DNA of 64,000 bases from Sipunculus nudus (GCA_026874595.1 CM049313.1:22502008-22566007); one strand, 5' to 3'. Shown: positions 49,027 through 59,389, numbered from the stretch's first letter. The notes: generated by a model not told the origin, from the sequence alone. Numbers and translations: made by a program.

Positions 49027-50330
49027 CACAAATACATATCATATATGGAACATATACATACCGACACACATACAGACACACCATAGACATGTCCCGTTAG
49101 TGACTTCGAAATTTTTGCTAGGTCAGGGTTTGACAAGAACAGGAAATACTCCGAGGGCAACCTCAAGCTGGAGAGGAGAGGTAATTTAGATTAGGCACGT
49201 ATCTCCAAAGTAGAAGCTAGATGAACGCTATTTGGATGACCGCGCCCCACATCCAAAGATCTAGTATAACTAGTAAACGTTCAAATGAAATCCCATATAA
49301 AATTTGAGAAAGATATACTTTGTTTTGTAACTGAATATTAAATTTGACAAAAGTACCGTTTGTAGAATTCAGAAGAAAAAAAAACATAAAAAGACCAAGA
49401 GTTCACCTAAATCTACACAAGTGAGGAGATCCGTAAGATATACATATACCTGTTGATCGGGTAGAAACGATGCCTCATGGCAAGTAGGAGCAGTCTGATT
49501 CGATCCCATTCTATCCGTGAAGAAGTTTTTCCGTGTCAAATGTTTTTACACCGATCAAAAAGGAAGGTCAAGTCGGTTTCGGATAAGCTTGAACCAGATC
49601 GCTTGCAGTATGACATTGGACATCTTTAAGCAAGTGATGTGGTTCTTTACACATGTGTCACTTGACGTTTTATTCCGTTTCAAAAGCCCTTGCCTCCTGT
49701 TGGTTCTCGTTATATTTTTGTCAACAACTAATATGCATCGTTCAACAGAGGATGCACCGTTTTTTTATAATTAAGATATATGCATGAACTAAATGAATTT
49801 ACATTGCAGTTATGTTGACTGTATTTATCATTTTAGTATAATATATCATAATATCATTATATGCTTAACTTTATCCTTTAATGCCAGAAATCGCAATTAT
49901 CTTAATTGCAGCTTTGAAATTCTGTCATACTACCGAGTAGTGCTACGGTTCTTTTTACACAGTCCCGGTTGTGCCAAGGCCGGTTCATTTGGTACGTTCG
50001 TGGGCAATTTTATACCTGCGCCCTGTGGCGACGTATTGTATTGCCCCTTGGGTGGTTTGTCTGTGTACAACATTACGTAAACATTTCAAAACGGATTTAG
50101 TGAAGATTTTGTAGAGGATTTGGAAAACACCGGAGCAAGAATAAATACATTTTGGACGCAATCTGGTTTATCACAATAATGATTCAAATGATTATATACC
50201 AATGTTACATTGGGGATGCTTTTGTTCTAGTGAGGTCCAGAGGTATAATTTATGATACATAAATTTTATTGTTCATCGCTTTTCCAGTGCACCTGTGACC
50301 CGTATTGTCAAGCGTGATTGTTGCATTAGG
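49027..50330 (+). repeat. Tandem duplication, unit A
   Basis: Three blocks align in order with unit B. 'CACAAATAC-T-TCATATATGGAA' at 49027 aligns with 50764. 'GAGAAA-ATATACT-TG' at 49309 aligns with about 50992. 'TACGTAAACATTTC-(A/G)AACGGATTTAG' at 50074 aligns with 51952. Identity by eye is about 65-75 percent. Unit A contains about 620 bases (49440-50060) absent from unit B, including a GC-richer patch (49950-50060). The frames at 49517-49774 and 49793-50080 lie in that unshared part, and I recognise no domain in them. Confidence 0.7.
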
Positions 50331-50723
50331 ATTGCGGCCTGGAATATGGTCTGGGAACACACACCTATTTATCTCCATCCATCCCTAGGTGGAGATATTT
50401 GGGTTTTTTTTCCGTTCCTCTTCTTTTTTATTATACTGTCACCTTTTGTACCTGATATCACTTAATCTTACCCAAGATGAACCTGACCATAGACCAATGA
50501 GTGCTGGGCTGATTTGAGCCCACTGTTTTAATTGAATGTACAAGCCGTATCACCGACGGGCATTGATGTAAACCTTGAATGATGTGTCGTAGCACGTATA
50601 CGCCTCGTCCACTATATCCGGCTGATAGCATGAGTGTCCCGTTAATAATTTTCAATTACGAGGTGGATTGAATTTTGAATATTAGAGTTATAAATGTTTG
50701 CATTATGCAAAGAGGATTCCAAT

Positions 50724-50762
50724 TATATATATATACGTTTATATACACATATATATATATAT
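50724..50762. repeat. AT-rich microsatellite at the start of unit B
   Basis: Interrupted (AT)n runs. Confidence 0.85.
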
Positions 50763-51068
50763 TCACAAATACCTGTCATATATGGAATGTATACATATGA
50801 ATACATCGACACAAACAGATACACGCACACTATCACATGGCAGTCCCCGCAAGCGGTTTCGATTTTTGTATGAATTTCAGGGTCCTATTAAAAATACAAC
50901 ATGGAAGTACTCTGAGGGGATTATAATAGGATTACCTAGAAAACCTTAAATAAGGTCCTGAGTCCCAGGCAATATGAAATATGAGAAAAATATACTCTGC
51001 CTTGAAACGGATGATAAAATTCGACCAAATAACCTAATATAGAAATCAGAAGAGAAAATCCAAATAAA

Positions 51069-51072
<4 letters not shown>

Positions 51073-51115
<43 letters not shown>
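51073..51115. repeat. (TA)21 microsatellite, solo LTR insertion site
   Basis: Uninterrupted TA dinucleotides directly abut the TG end of the solo LTR at 51116. The other side of the LTR continues with ATATATAT, consistent with insertion into the microsatellite. Confidence 0.9.
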
Positions 51116-51119
<4 letters not shown>

Positions 51120-51893
51120 ACGGAACCCAATATCTACAGATCACGTATGCGTGACGAAAATAAATTTTGTAATGGAGAAAAAAAATCAGATTCTGCAACA
51201 CTAGGCAGCGTGAAATGTCTAGCGGAATGAATAAAGAAGTCAATGTTTTTTTGTTAACAAATTAACAAATTACTATAATTTATTCTTAAAACAACCCTAA
51301 CATTACAGTACACTAAATCAATACAATTACACAGTATAACAGCAGTATAACAACAAATAAATACAATCACACAGTAAAATAAACAAAGTGCACAGTACTT
51401 GGATACCACCACTGTACGGCGATAAGTCCTTTAAAATGTATAAGCCGGACGAACAGTTCACAAAAATTCTCTCGGAGAATAACAGTCAAGCTCTTGTAAC
51501 AATCCCAAAAGTAAACTGAAGACCAAATAATATTCGTCACAAATCCAGAAGAAAATCTGAAGAAATATTGCCGCACTTATAGGTCCCACAAACTGACATA
51601 CACGCTTCTGTGTCCGCTGAAATATTCTCTCACCTCCCTCTCGGCTTTAAAACACAACCCCTTTTTATAACCTTTCATCCGAAAACTCTAGAAAATTCCC
51701 TTTTACGAACAATCGAAAAGAACAATGCACGTGCACAGACGTGAACATTCGGGACAGGCACGACATCGAGCTGTTACACTCCGCGAGAGTTCAACCAGTG
51801 CGGATTAAACTATGAGCCAACAACACACGGCCAGGAGAGGCCGCCACAACACGAATAACGCCCGTGTTACACAATAAAAGGGCATCCGCAACA
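51116..51893 (-). mobile_element. Solo-LTR-like element, copy 2 (778 bp)
   Basis: TGTTACGGAACC start and CGCAACA end; aligns with copy 1 (34099-34922) over the full length with scattered substitutions and small deletions. On the minus strand: TATAAAAAG (51661-51669), and upstream an HSE-like GAATTTTCTAGAG (51698-51686; one base off the consensus). Flanks are ATAT on both sides but lie in a TA microsatellite, so the target duplication cannot be proven. The TATA and HSE positions are retained although the surrounding U3 sequence differs from copy 1. No internal retrotransposon sequence is attached. Confidence 0.75.
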
Positions 51894-52331
51894 ATATATA
51901 TATTCTTGGAAAGAACGAACCCTTATAGCATGTAAGAACAGTGTGCAACTTTACGTAAACATTTCAGAACGGATTTAGTGGAGATTTCGTGGAGAAAAAG
52001 GATAACACCGAAGCAGGAATCTATTGTATGTTGGAGGCAAACTGGTTAACCGGAATAAATTTTATAAAACTTAAACGAGTATACACCATTTTTAAACTGG
52101 TGATATCTTTTAAGCCAGTCAGGGCCAAAGGTATATTTTATGGTTCATACGTTCATCGTTTTGTCTAGCGCACCGGGTGACCGTGCTGGTCGATCATGAT
52201 ACTCTGAAAAATAACACAGGACTATTGGTTTAGGATCCTCGCGGAGGAATGAAGGTTAGGACTACAAATCTAGTTAAATTTAACGCCGTATGTACTTGAC
52301 TGTTTTGCAAAAAAAAATGATGCCAGAGTAT

Positions 52332-52487
52332 TGTTGCAAAGATAAATTGTTGAGGAAAAATCCTGGGCTGATCCGGGAGTCGAACCCAGGTTGGTGACGT
52401 TCATGTCCGGCGAACCAACCGATTCGCTAGCAAAGCAAGCTTCACTAGCGAGACAGTTCGGTCCGCTTTTATGTGCACCCCATAACA
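52332..52487 (-). mobile_element. 156 bp LTR-like element with internal pol III promoter, copy 2
   Basis: Starts TGTTGCAA and ends CCATAACA, flanked by GTAT on both sides (52328-52331 and 52488-52491), an exact 4 bp target duplication. Minus strand A box TAGCGAATCGG (52429-52419) and B box GGTTCGACTCC (52386-52376), 43 bases apart. The T-arm CTGGG/CCCGG still pairs around the B box loop. It aligns with copy 1 over its full 156 bases, including the 3' block 'gcttcactagcgagacag'. Confidence 0.7.
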
Positions 52488-52489
52488 GT

Positions 52490-54170
52490 ATTTAGTGGTT
52501 GTTTTCCGTCCTTAGTTTCGTGTAACAGTCCATGTCGCACCCCCTTTATAATTCAGATTCTAAAAAAAGCCAGTTGATATTCCGACGCACCAAGCAGGTA
52601 ACCCTTATTTATTGGAACTTGTTTTATCATATTCAGGCCAAATATAGCAATTTCTTAATTCCTCATTAATTTCTAATATATTCCATTTAATTTCATGACA
52701 CATCACTGGAAACATAGGTTTGTAAAATCCCCGGCGTGGCCATGAGAGTAGGTTGTACTGGCCCTCCATGGCCTTTGGTTTCTCCGGGTTCCTCCACCTC
52801 TAAACACTGTCAAATGTCACCATCTGAGCCATTGAGAGTGGTAAGATTTGTTATAATAACTATTTGTTTAATCCATGTAAAATAAATATATTTATTAATA
52901 TAATAACAACCCTATGGCGTGTCAAACTTGAACATGGAAGAATTGTCAGTGCAAGGATTGTAAGACTGTTGGACCATAATATGCACTTGAGTACATATTT
53001 CTCATTTACGGGAATACACCCACATTATACACCTGAAGGAAGGGCCCGTGCCTCCTTATGAACACCATGCATGTGCTTTCAAGGGCGTATATTGAAACCA
53101 GATGTTTTAAGCTGGTGTTCTAAGGTTTATCTTAGGTATTCAATCTCCAAGGCACCTTTCTACCTTGTTTGACATAGGGACAGGTCCCGACAAACCGAAC
53201 TTTTTTATGGTAATGGTTACTGCAGTATACCTTTCAGAGTCCAACTGTGTTCCATCGTGAAGAGAAAAGAAAATACGCTTGACATAGCTGGAATTTCACC
53301 CGTAAATTATGAATAATACGTTACATGAAGAAGTTATTAAGCAGCCATAATGCCATAATTTATATTAGATATAAAACACAGTCGGTTATTCTGCTTAAAC
53401 GGTTCATTTTTCTGACTTATTTCTGAATTATTCTTTGATTATAGCCTATTCTGGTCTTGGTCGCACTGGAGATGATTTGCCTCATGTTTAAAAAAAAACA
53501 TGACTGAGGATGGTAAAGGAAAAGAATAACAACAAAGCTTTATAAATTGTGTCATATATTTACCTTTATGTTGTGTAATTACAGCAAAACACGGAATTTA
53601 CAGAAACCTTAAGGTAATCCGGTTTAATAACGTTATAGCGTGCGCTTCTAAGACACCGGTAATGGGTGTAAATGGAAACATTTGACAGAGCCGATTGGAA
53701 CAATACAATGCATATAACTTGATACACACATGTCAAACTTCAACCCGCTTACCAGGGGTCACACTCGCGAACTATGTTGGGCAATATACATAGTGGCATA
53801 TTTCCAACTCCCAGGATCCCACTTCTGACACCATTCTAATGAGGTAAAGGTAGACAGGGCCGATCGTGGATTCGGACCCGTAACATGTGACACACATGTG
53901 CAGGAGCGAAGCCAAGATGATGCCGCAGGGGCCATCACCACCCCCGCCTAGACTTTGCATATCATATTCAGGATAAACTTTCCAAACACTAAACATCTAC
54001 CAGGAAGATATAAAAGTAATAATCAAATTTGACAATATCTAAAAATATCAACCTTCCTTACTGTAAACTTTCTTCTGCAAATGAATTATATCTCGGGCCA
54101 TTATTTCTGAATTTTATTTGACTTTAAAATAAGGGGAAAAATGTATCATTAATCACAAACTAATATCCAG
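52490..54170. other. Non-coding stretch
   Basis: Holds a minus-strand B box-like GGTCCGAATCC (53878-53868) with weak tRNA-like sequence upstream, possibly a decayed SINE. Otherwise nothing recognised. Confidence 0.45.
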
Positions 54171-54177
54171 CTACCCG

Positions 54178-54179
<2 letters not shown>

Positions 54180-54232
<53 letters not shown>
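54180..54232. repeat. (AT)n microsatellite, followed by C13 at 54253-54265
   Basis: AT dinucleotides with a single TT interruption, then a poly-C run 20 bases on. Confidence 0.95.
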
Positions 54233-54680
54233 GGTCTTAATCATTCCTATTGCCCCCCCCCCCCCATGTGACATACGGCTAATTCTTTGTCCCTGCAGTG
54301 GGCCAGAGTCATTCATTGGTACTAGGGGAGATTTTTTTCTAGAAATGACCTGTAGCTGTCATCATTGCAAAGTTTGGTCAGGATCCAGAGGGAGGGTGAC
54401 TTCTTTCCTGTTTAAATAAAGATTCATATTTAAAAATAGACTAGCTTAGAAAGATACAGATTTTCCTCTTGAAAGGAACAAGGAAAACTGTTCAGTGCGG
54501 AAACGGTCCGTTTCACTTTTGATGGTGAAATTACATTTGGGTAGAATCTTTTCAAGTTTGAGATTTAAAAAGACAGCCCTTCCTGTCCTAACACTCATGG
54601 CAGGTAGGTACACATTTTTACCCTAACTTTCTTCCAAATCTACCAATACCCTATCCGCTCTTTAATGTACCGCGGCACGT

Positions 54681-54704
54681 ATACACACACGCACACATAC
54701 ACAT

Positions 54705-54744
<40 letters not shown>

Positions 54745-54760
54745 TTAGATATAGATAGAT
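54681..54760. repeat. (AC)n(AT)n(ATAG)n compound microsatellite
   Basis: AC dinucleotides, then (AT)12, then short ATAG repeats. Confidence 0.95.
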
Positions 54761-54769
54761 ATAACATAT

Positions 54770-55940
54770 TTAATATTTTGTAGGAGTAAAAGGGCGAGTT
54801 CCTGTTGTCAGTTTGTGCCATAATTAAGTTTTTGCTGCAGATTTTTAGTGAAATGGAACAAGCAGGCTGACTGGAGTATATTCTTCTTAATTTATAACTA
54901 ATGAGACATAAATGGAGTAACTCTGTAATACAGTTCCTTGAGTTTATATATCAACACAAATATTAATTTAGTCAGTTCATGTCATGGGACAAATATAACA
55001 TCACATTTTTTTCCTGTAACACTCAATTTTATTTATAAATTTAGACATTATATCTTCGTATAAGATAACTCATTATCCCCCTAGTCAGACCGAGTACCTT
55101 GTAAACAGCATATTGTCGGGATCTTGTAAAGTTTTGTTGGCTTAAACAATTAGATATATGATTGTTCTTTTCACTAATTAGTTGGTCAGTCAGATTATTA
55201 CACCCAAAACATTTTCTATCGTAAATACATGCTTTTCCAATTATTAATAGTATTCTGCCCTGCTTTAATAATAACACTGAATGGATTATAACATAATTTA
55301 AGAATATAACAAATCTTAACCATGGTGTTCTCATTTTGGGCCCAACTAACACTATCATTTACATTAATAACCCGTATGGGTAACCAACAGCTGACACTGT
55401 AATAAAGTTTAAAAACCTCCACTATGCAAAAATTGCATCATTTTATCCTTTTTCACATTGGAATGTAAGTCAGGTACCAGATTACTTGACCGTAACGCTT
55501 GTAAGTGTGAGTTTCTCTAAATCTATTCCTAGAGTCATTTATTTGCAGTATCTATATGTAATGAATTCTTTATTCATCAAGCCTCTTCATCACATGATTT
55601 CAAGCCCAAGTATTGTAACACATTAATTGCTGGTGTTGTTTTCAGTTTAATGGAGGTATGTCGTGATGTACATGTAACAGTTAGGCTAGGGAGGTATGCC
55701 TTCGTGAGAGCACGTAGCACTCCCTAGAAAATCTTATATTATGCAAGGTTATGAGACAATATAAAAATTCTGGATCTGAGAAAACCAACTTGACACCCTG
55801 GATATATATATAACGATGGGTGACAGGGTCTAAAAACTTTTTATTGAGCATTTGTAAACTTAATATTGACAGGAGTGTATAAAGAAATCGCTCTTCTTAT
55901 TGCATAAGAAACTATACTCGCCGGTGTTGGCCACCAAAAA
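54770..55940. other. AT-rich non-coding stretch
   Basis: A 105-codon minus-strand frame (55358-55041) is AT-driven and shows no motif. No supported gene. Confidence 0.45.
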
Positions 55941-55950
55941 GTCCTGTCGA

Positions 55951-56368
55951 TTACGTACCAAAAGCTGTATTGATAGGCGTCATCTTATTTAAACAAGATC
56001 TTAGTGGGAGGATGAAAAACATGTTAATTCGCACGGCCTGGTCATTGCTGGTCTCGTTAAGCTTCCCAGTGCCTGGAGGACTGGTGACACAAGGCCTCAC
56101 TACGAGTTTGCTTTCCGTCATCAGCAGGTGGACCTGGTAATAAACACTACCCCGCACGCGAACGGAATGTCTGAGCAACTGGTCAGCGGACAACGGCTCG
56201 TGTGACAAGGGGTCTTCTTGCAGGTTGTATAACATTGTACCAGGTATCAAGTACAGAATGCAGATTAAACTAGAGGGTGTTAATAGACCTAAGCAAAGAT
56301 AAAGCAACCCACTGGAGCCTTCCTTTTTTCCGGATCGGCTCCAAACATTACTCAGTTCTTTCATAGTC
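55951..56368 (-). CDS. Candidate exon of an unrecognised membrane protein
   Basis: This is the longest open frame in the window (143 codons counting from an upstream ATG at 56382) and the most protein-like. On the minus strand the sequence TTTTGTGGTTTTGCAG| ends at 56369, a plausible 3' splice acceptor, so the exon would start at 56368, six bases before an in-frame ATG (56362). A hydrophobic segment (about residues 24-52, LLYLCLGLL...ILYLIPGTML) looks like a membrane helix. It is followed by a polar block with QEDPLSHEPLSADQLLRHSV and TESKLVVRPC, which has balanced composition and GC-richer codons than the flanks. I do not recognise a family. The C-terminal ~25 codons (MFFILPLRSC onwards) may be intron read-through, but no strong donor stands out. 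Alternatives are a decayed gene fragment or a chance frame. No partner exons are identified. Confidence 0.4.
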
Positions 56369-56519
56369 CTGCAAAACCACAAAATTTCGAAACAATGCTA
56401 ATTAGTGAACCAACAAACTAGACGACCATAGGTCGAGAGCTTGCCGGACCGAAATGACATACAGATTGGACAAACATGAAAAACTGTCGGTTTTCTATCA
56501 ATTGAATGAATTTTAAAGC

Positions 56520-57190
56520 GATTGCTGGAAAGCTTGGCCTGTTGAACGACATATATTACACAAAAGAACATGAAAGCAGACATAGCTCAAAACAGACAGA
56601 TATACTGACACACCTGAGATAACAGAATACCAGAAAAAAGTGGGGAACGTAAAGAGAAGCAAAATGAGCTATAGTTTTAGTAGGTAGAGTATATAATGTC
56701 GGAGATATGGCCCAAAAATGATATGGTGTGGAGGCTCTACTGCAGCATCTCCTAGCGGCCATATCCCAAATATTAAACATTTCTTTTGAGATATTAATAT
56801 AACAAATAAGATGTTTCAATTCCAAAAGGATTCCTGGAAAACTGTGGCCTGGAGATTGTTGAGTGTAAGACGCAAGATCTAGCAAGCAGGCTAAATTGAG
56901 GATCACTGACAAACAGACAGACATACTGAAAATGTGACACAAGAATAAGACCAGATGACTAACTCAGATTATGGAGTAGATTCAAAGGAAGACAATCAAT
57001 AAGTGTTTGTAATTGAGGTTTATAGTTTTGTAGATATGGGCAAATATATATATATAGGGGAGGGGCGAGTGCAGCGCCACCTATTGACAATATCCGGAAA
57101 ATGAATAATCTGTTTCGAGATATTACTGTAAGATATAAGATGTATTAGTTTAACAAGTGAGCCATTGGTCATGACGCTCAGCTGCCAAGC
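56520..57190 (+). repeat. ~330 bp tandem satellite, units 1 and 2
   Basis: Two units share, in order: ACAGACAGA-ATACTGA, GTGACACAAGA, 'aagctata/aataagtg', 'ggagatatgg-cca-aaatgatat', GCAGCGCCNCCTA, 'gagatatta-t-ta-aa-ataagatgt', and a 'gtggcctg' region. The GCAGC-type motif lies at 56742 and 57071 (329 apart). Unit 1 is the more diverged. The minus-strand frames at 56398-57202 are shadows of this repeat. Confidence 0.85.
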
Positions 57191-57479
57191 TTGACCTGCC
57201 ACATCATGGACTGATATTCACAACTTCCAGTCACATTTTGAAGAACCAATTTGCCAATATGTTGAAATTTTCTACGACAACAGAAATATATATCACCTAT
57301 GTCTGGTTAAAACACAGTGACTGGATGGTCTGAGAAAAATGTATGATTGTTAAGCTATCAGTAACTATTCCCATAGCTTGCTTGATACCTGTCAGTCTCA
57401 AAAGGAACACCACAAAGGGCAAATATAAGATCAAAATATATAGCAAAAATCAAGGAAATCCATGCAAGAATTATTGAGA

Positions 57480-58395
57480 AACGGGTGCTTATAAATATGA
57501 AGTTTGAATCAAATTGAGTGATGCATAGATGTGGCATATGTGAAAGACTGAAGGTTTGGGTTGAACAGTTTCACTTGCAAAATGTTCACAACCATTTAGA
57601 ATAATTAAGTGTTGTGTCCTTGACCTTTGACCTTTTGAACTCGATATCGATAGGCTTCTTCCCCTATTGGTAGGTAAGCCATATATGACAAATGGAAGGT
57701 ATAGATTGAAAAGTTTCCTGAAAATGACTCCACCCAAAAAATGGGTGCAGTGAACTTCACCTTTGACCTCAAAATTAACAGGTCTTTTCCCCTGTTGGCA
57801 GAGAAGCGATATCAGTGCTGGAAAGTTTGGAATGAAATGTCTAGCTTGAAATGTTTTCACAACCTTTTAAAAAATTGAATCCTGTGACCCTGATCTTTGA
57901 CCTTGTGACTTAAAAATCTATAGGATTTTTCTCCCTCTTAGTAGGTGAAATATATGTAAAAGATCAAAGAATTGGGATGAAAGATTTGGCTTAAAATGCA
58001 TCCACAGGCATTAAAAAAAATAGCTCCTGTGACCTTGACCTTTGACCTGTTGACTTCAAAATAATTATGGTTCTTCCCCTGTTGGTAGATGAGCTGTATG
58101 TGAAAGATGGAAGGTTTTGGATGAAAATTTTAGCTAAAAGAATTATTTCTGGGGGGTGCATACACACCCTGTAACTTCGAGAATATAGGTCAGTGACCTA
58201 ATTTCAGGTTTGCAAGGAGATCATTTTAGAACCTCTAAGACTACATAGGGTCCATGACCGTAGCCCGTACAGTTACGATTTGTGCCCTGCTAACAGACGG
58301 ACGGCCGGTCAGCAGGATAGACAGATGGAAGGACGACGGACAAAGACACCTCGCTATAGCCCAGCATGACTGAAAGTCAGTTGAGCTAAAAATGA
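57480..58395 (+). repeat. ~137 bp tandem array with TGACCT half-sites, inserted in the 330 bp array
   Basis: Four units centre on CCTTGACCTTTGACCT (57618), CACCTTTGACCTC (57758), GACCCTGATCTTTGACCTTGTGAC (57886) and TGACCTTGACCTTTGACCTG (58030). Each is followed by 'taggt/cttcccctNttggtag(g/a)' and 'tgaaagat-gaa-gttt-g(a/g)atgaaa'. The segment ends with CAGACGGACGG-type sequence and 'gtcagttgagctaaaaat' (58377-58394), a phrase I associate with ends of molluscan dispersed repeats. It splits the 330 bp array into two pairs. The 123-codon minus-strand frame at 57860-57489 is a repeat shadow. Confidence 0.85.
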
Positions 58396-59050
58396 TCCTT
58401 TCAAAACGGTGGCCTGTAGAATGCTATCAGTGAGACTCAAGAACCAACAAGCCGGCGAATTTGAGGACAACTGACAAACAAACAGACAAACTTACAAAGG
58501 GACACAAGATGGAGACAAGTTGACTTAACCAGGTTATGGAGAAGACTCAGAGGAAGAAAATAAGCTATACTTTATGTAATTGAGGCTTATAATTTTGGAG
58601 ATATGGCCAAATAATGATATACTGGGGATGTTCGACTGCAGCGCCCTCTAGTGGACATATCCTGAAGACGACAAATGCGTTTCGTGATATTAGTGTATGA
58701 CATAAGATGTAATAGTTTCAAAAGGGTTCGTCCACATATCTGACTTGTTGATTACTATATCTAAAGTGCAAAAACTAGCAAGCAGGCGAATTTGAGGGTA
58801 AATGACAAACAGACAGACATAGTGATAAAGTGACACAAGATGGAGACCAGATGACTTGACCATGTTTTGAAGAAGACCAAGAGAAAGAAAATAAGCTATA
58901 GTATGTGTAATATAGGTTTACTCTTACGGAAATATGTTCAAAAACTGATTTGTTTGGACGGGTCAAGTGCAGCGCCCCCTAGCAGCCATATCGGGAAAAT
59001 GAAAAATAAGTTTTGAGATATTAGTATAATACATAAGATGAAGGAACAAA
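58396..59050 (+). repeat. ~330 bp tandem satellite, units 3 and 4
   Basis: Continues the family seen at 56520-57190. GCAGCGCCCTCTAGTGGACA at 58638 and GCAGCGCCCCCTAGCAGCC at 58969 are 331 bases apart. 'ACAAACAGACAGAC', 'GACACAAGATGGAGACCAGATGAC' (20-base core) and 'gaaagaaaataagctata' recur in the same order. Unit 4 ends at about 59050, where a separate hairpin-ended repeat begins. Confidence 0.88.
58638..58987 (-). promoter_or_regulatory. CTCF-like motifs in satellite units 3 and 4
   Basis: The reverse complement at 58657-58638 reads CCACTAGAGGGCGCTGC; at 58987-58969 it reads GGCTGCTAGGGGGCGCTGC. Both fit the bilaterian CTCF core CCNSYAGRKGGCRS closely. The equivalents in units 2 and 1 (57071 and 56742) are weaker (AATAGGTGGCGCTGC and a degraded form). 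Binding is inference from motif match only. Confidence 0.45.
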
Positions 59051-59110
59051 CATACACGGGTGACCAACCTGCTTTCGAAAATCGAAGATTTCCGGCAAGC
59101 AATAAAGTAT
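59040..59110. repeat. Hairpin-ended repeat terminus, copy 1
   Basis: 'CATACACGGGTGACCAACCTGCTTTCGAAAATCGAAGATTTCCGGCAAGCA' elements (described, not contiguous) match the block at 60288-60334. The terminal part TTCGAAAATC...GATTTCCGGCAAGCA is a partial inverted repeat. It likely marks a transposon or satellite terminus. Confidence 0.55.
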
Positions 59111-59345
59111 GGACTGTGCCTCCAACATGTATGATCATAGATGGGGCCCGGAGAGGCCGTCACGGACCGCTGCACACGCCGGCCGCCCACCGTAAGGACA
59201 CTGCCGCCACTTGCGGCGACGGCGAGTGTCTTCGTGGTATGGCGAAAAACGGCGCGAGATTTGACGAGACTAACAATGTGACCCCTGAATGTGACTGCGA
59301 GTGTCAGCCGCTATCCAGCGCTGCAAACCATGTGTCTGTAGCGTG
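59110..59345 (+). other. GC-rich segment with a 103-codon frame, probably repeat-derived
   Basis: A plus-strand frame (59038-59346) runs through a GC-rich block and contains CGDGECLRG and CDCECQPLS patches. The phrase 'cg-gaaaaacggcgcgagatttgacgagact' inside it recurs, diverged, at 59400 and 59815. The frame is therefore more likely part of the repeat than a gene. No known domain is visible. Confidence 0.35.
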
Positions 59346-59389
59346 AAAAATGACAGAATTATAGGCATTTCTTTGAATGGTCACGTGTT

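Larger units (their letters stand above)
50764..52205 (+). repeat. Tandem duplication, unit B
   Basis: Colinear with unit A (see there). The copy is interrupted at 51073-51893 by a (TA)n tract and solo LTR copy 2, so the LTR was inserted after the duplication. Without the insertion the remaining B segment between the shared blocks is only about 75 bases, against about 690 in A, so either A gained or B lost about 600 bases. Confidence 0.7.

Noticed and set aside
49497-49507. B box-like GATTCGATCCC suggesting a tRNA or SINE
   Set aside because: No acceptable A box at the expected distance upstream.
57489-57860. 123-codon minus-strand frame
   Set aside because: It overlaps the TGACCT-type tandem array and is a repeat shadow.
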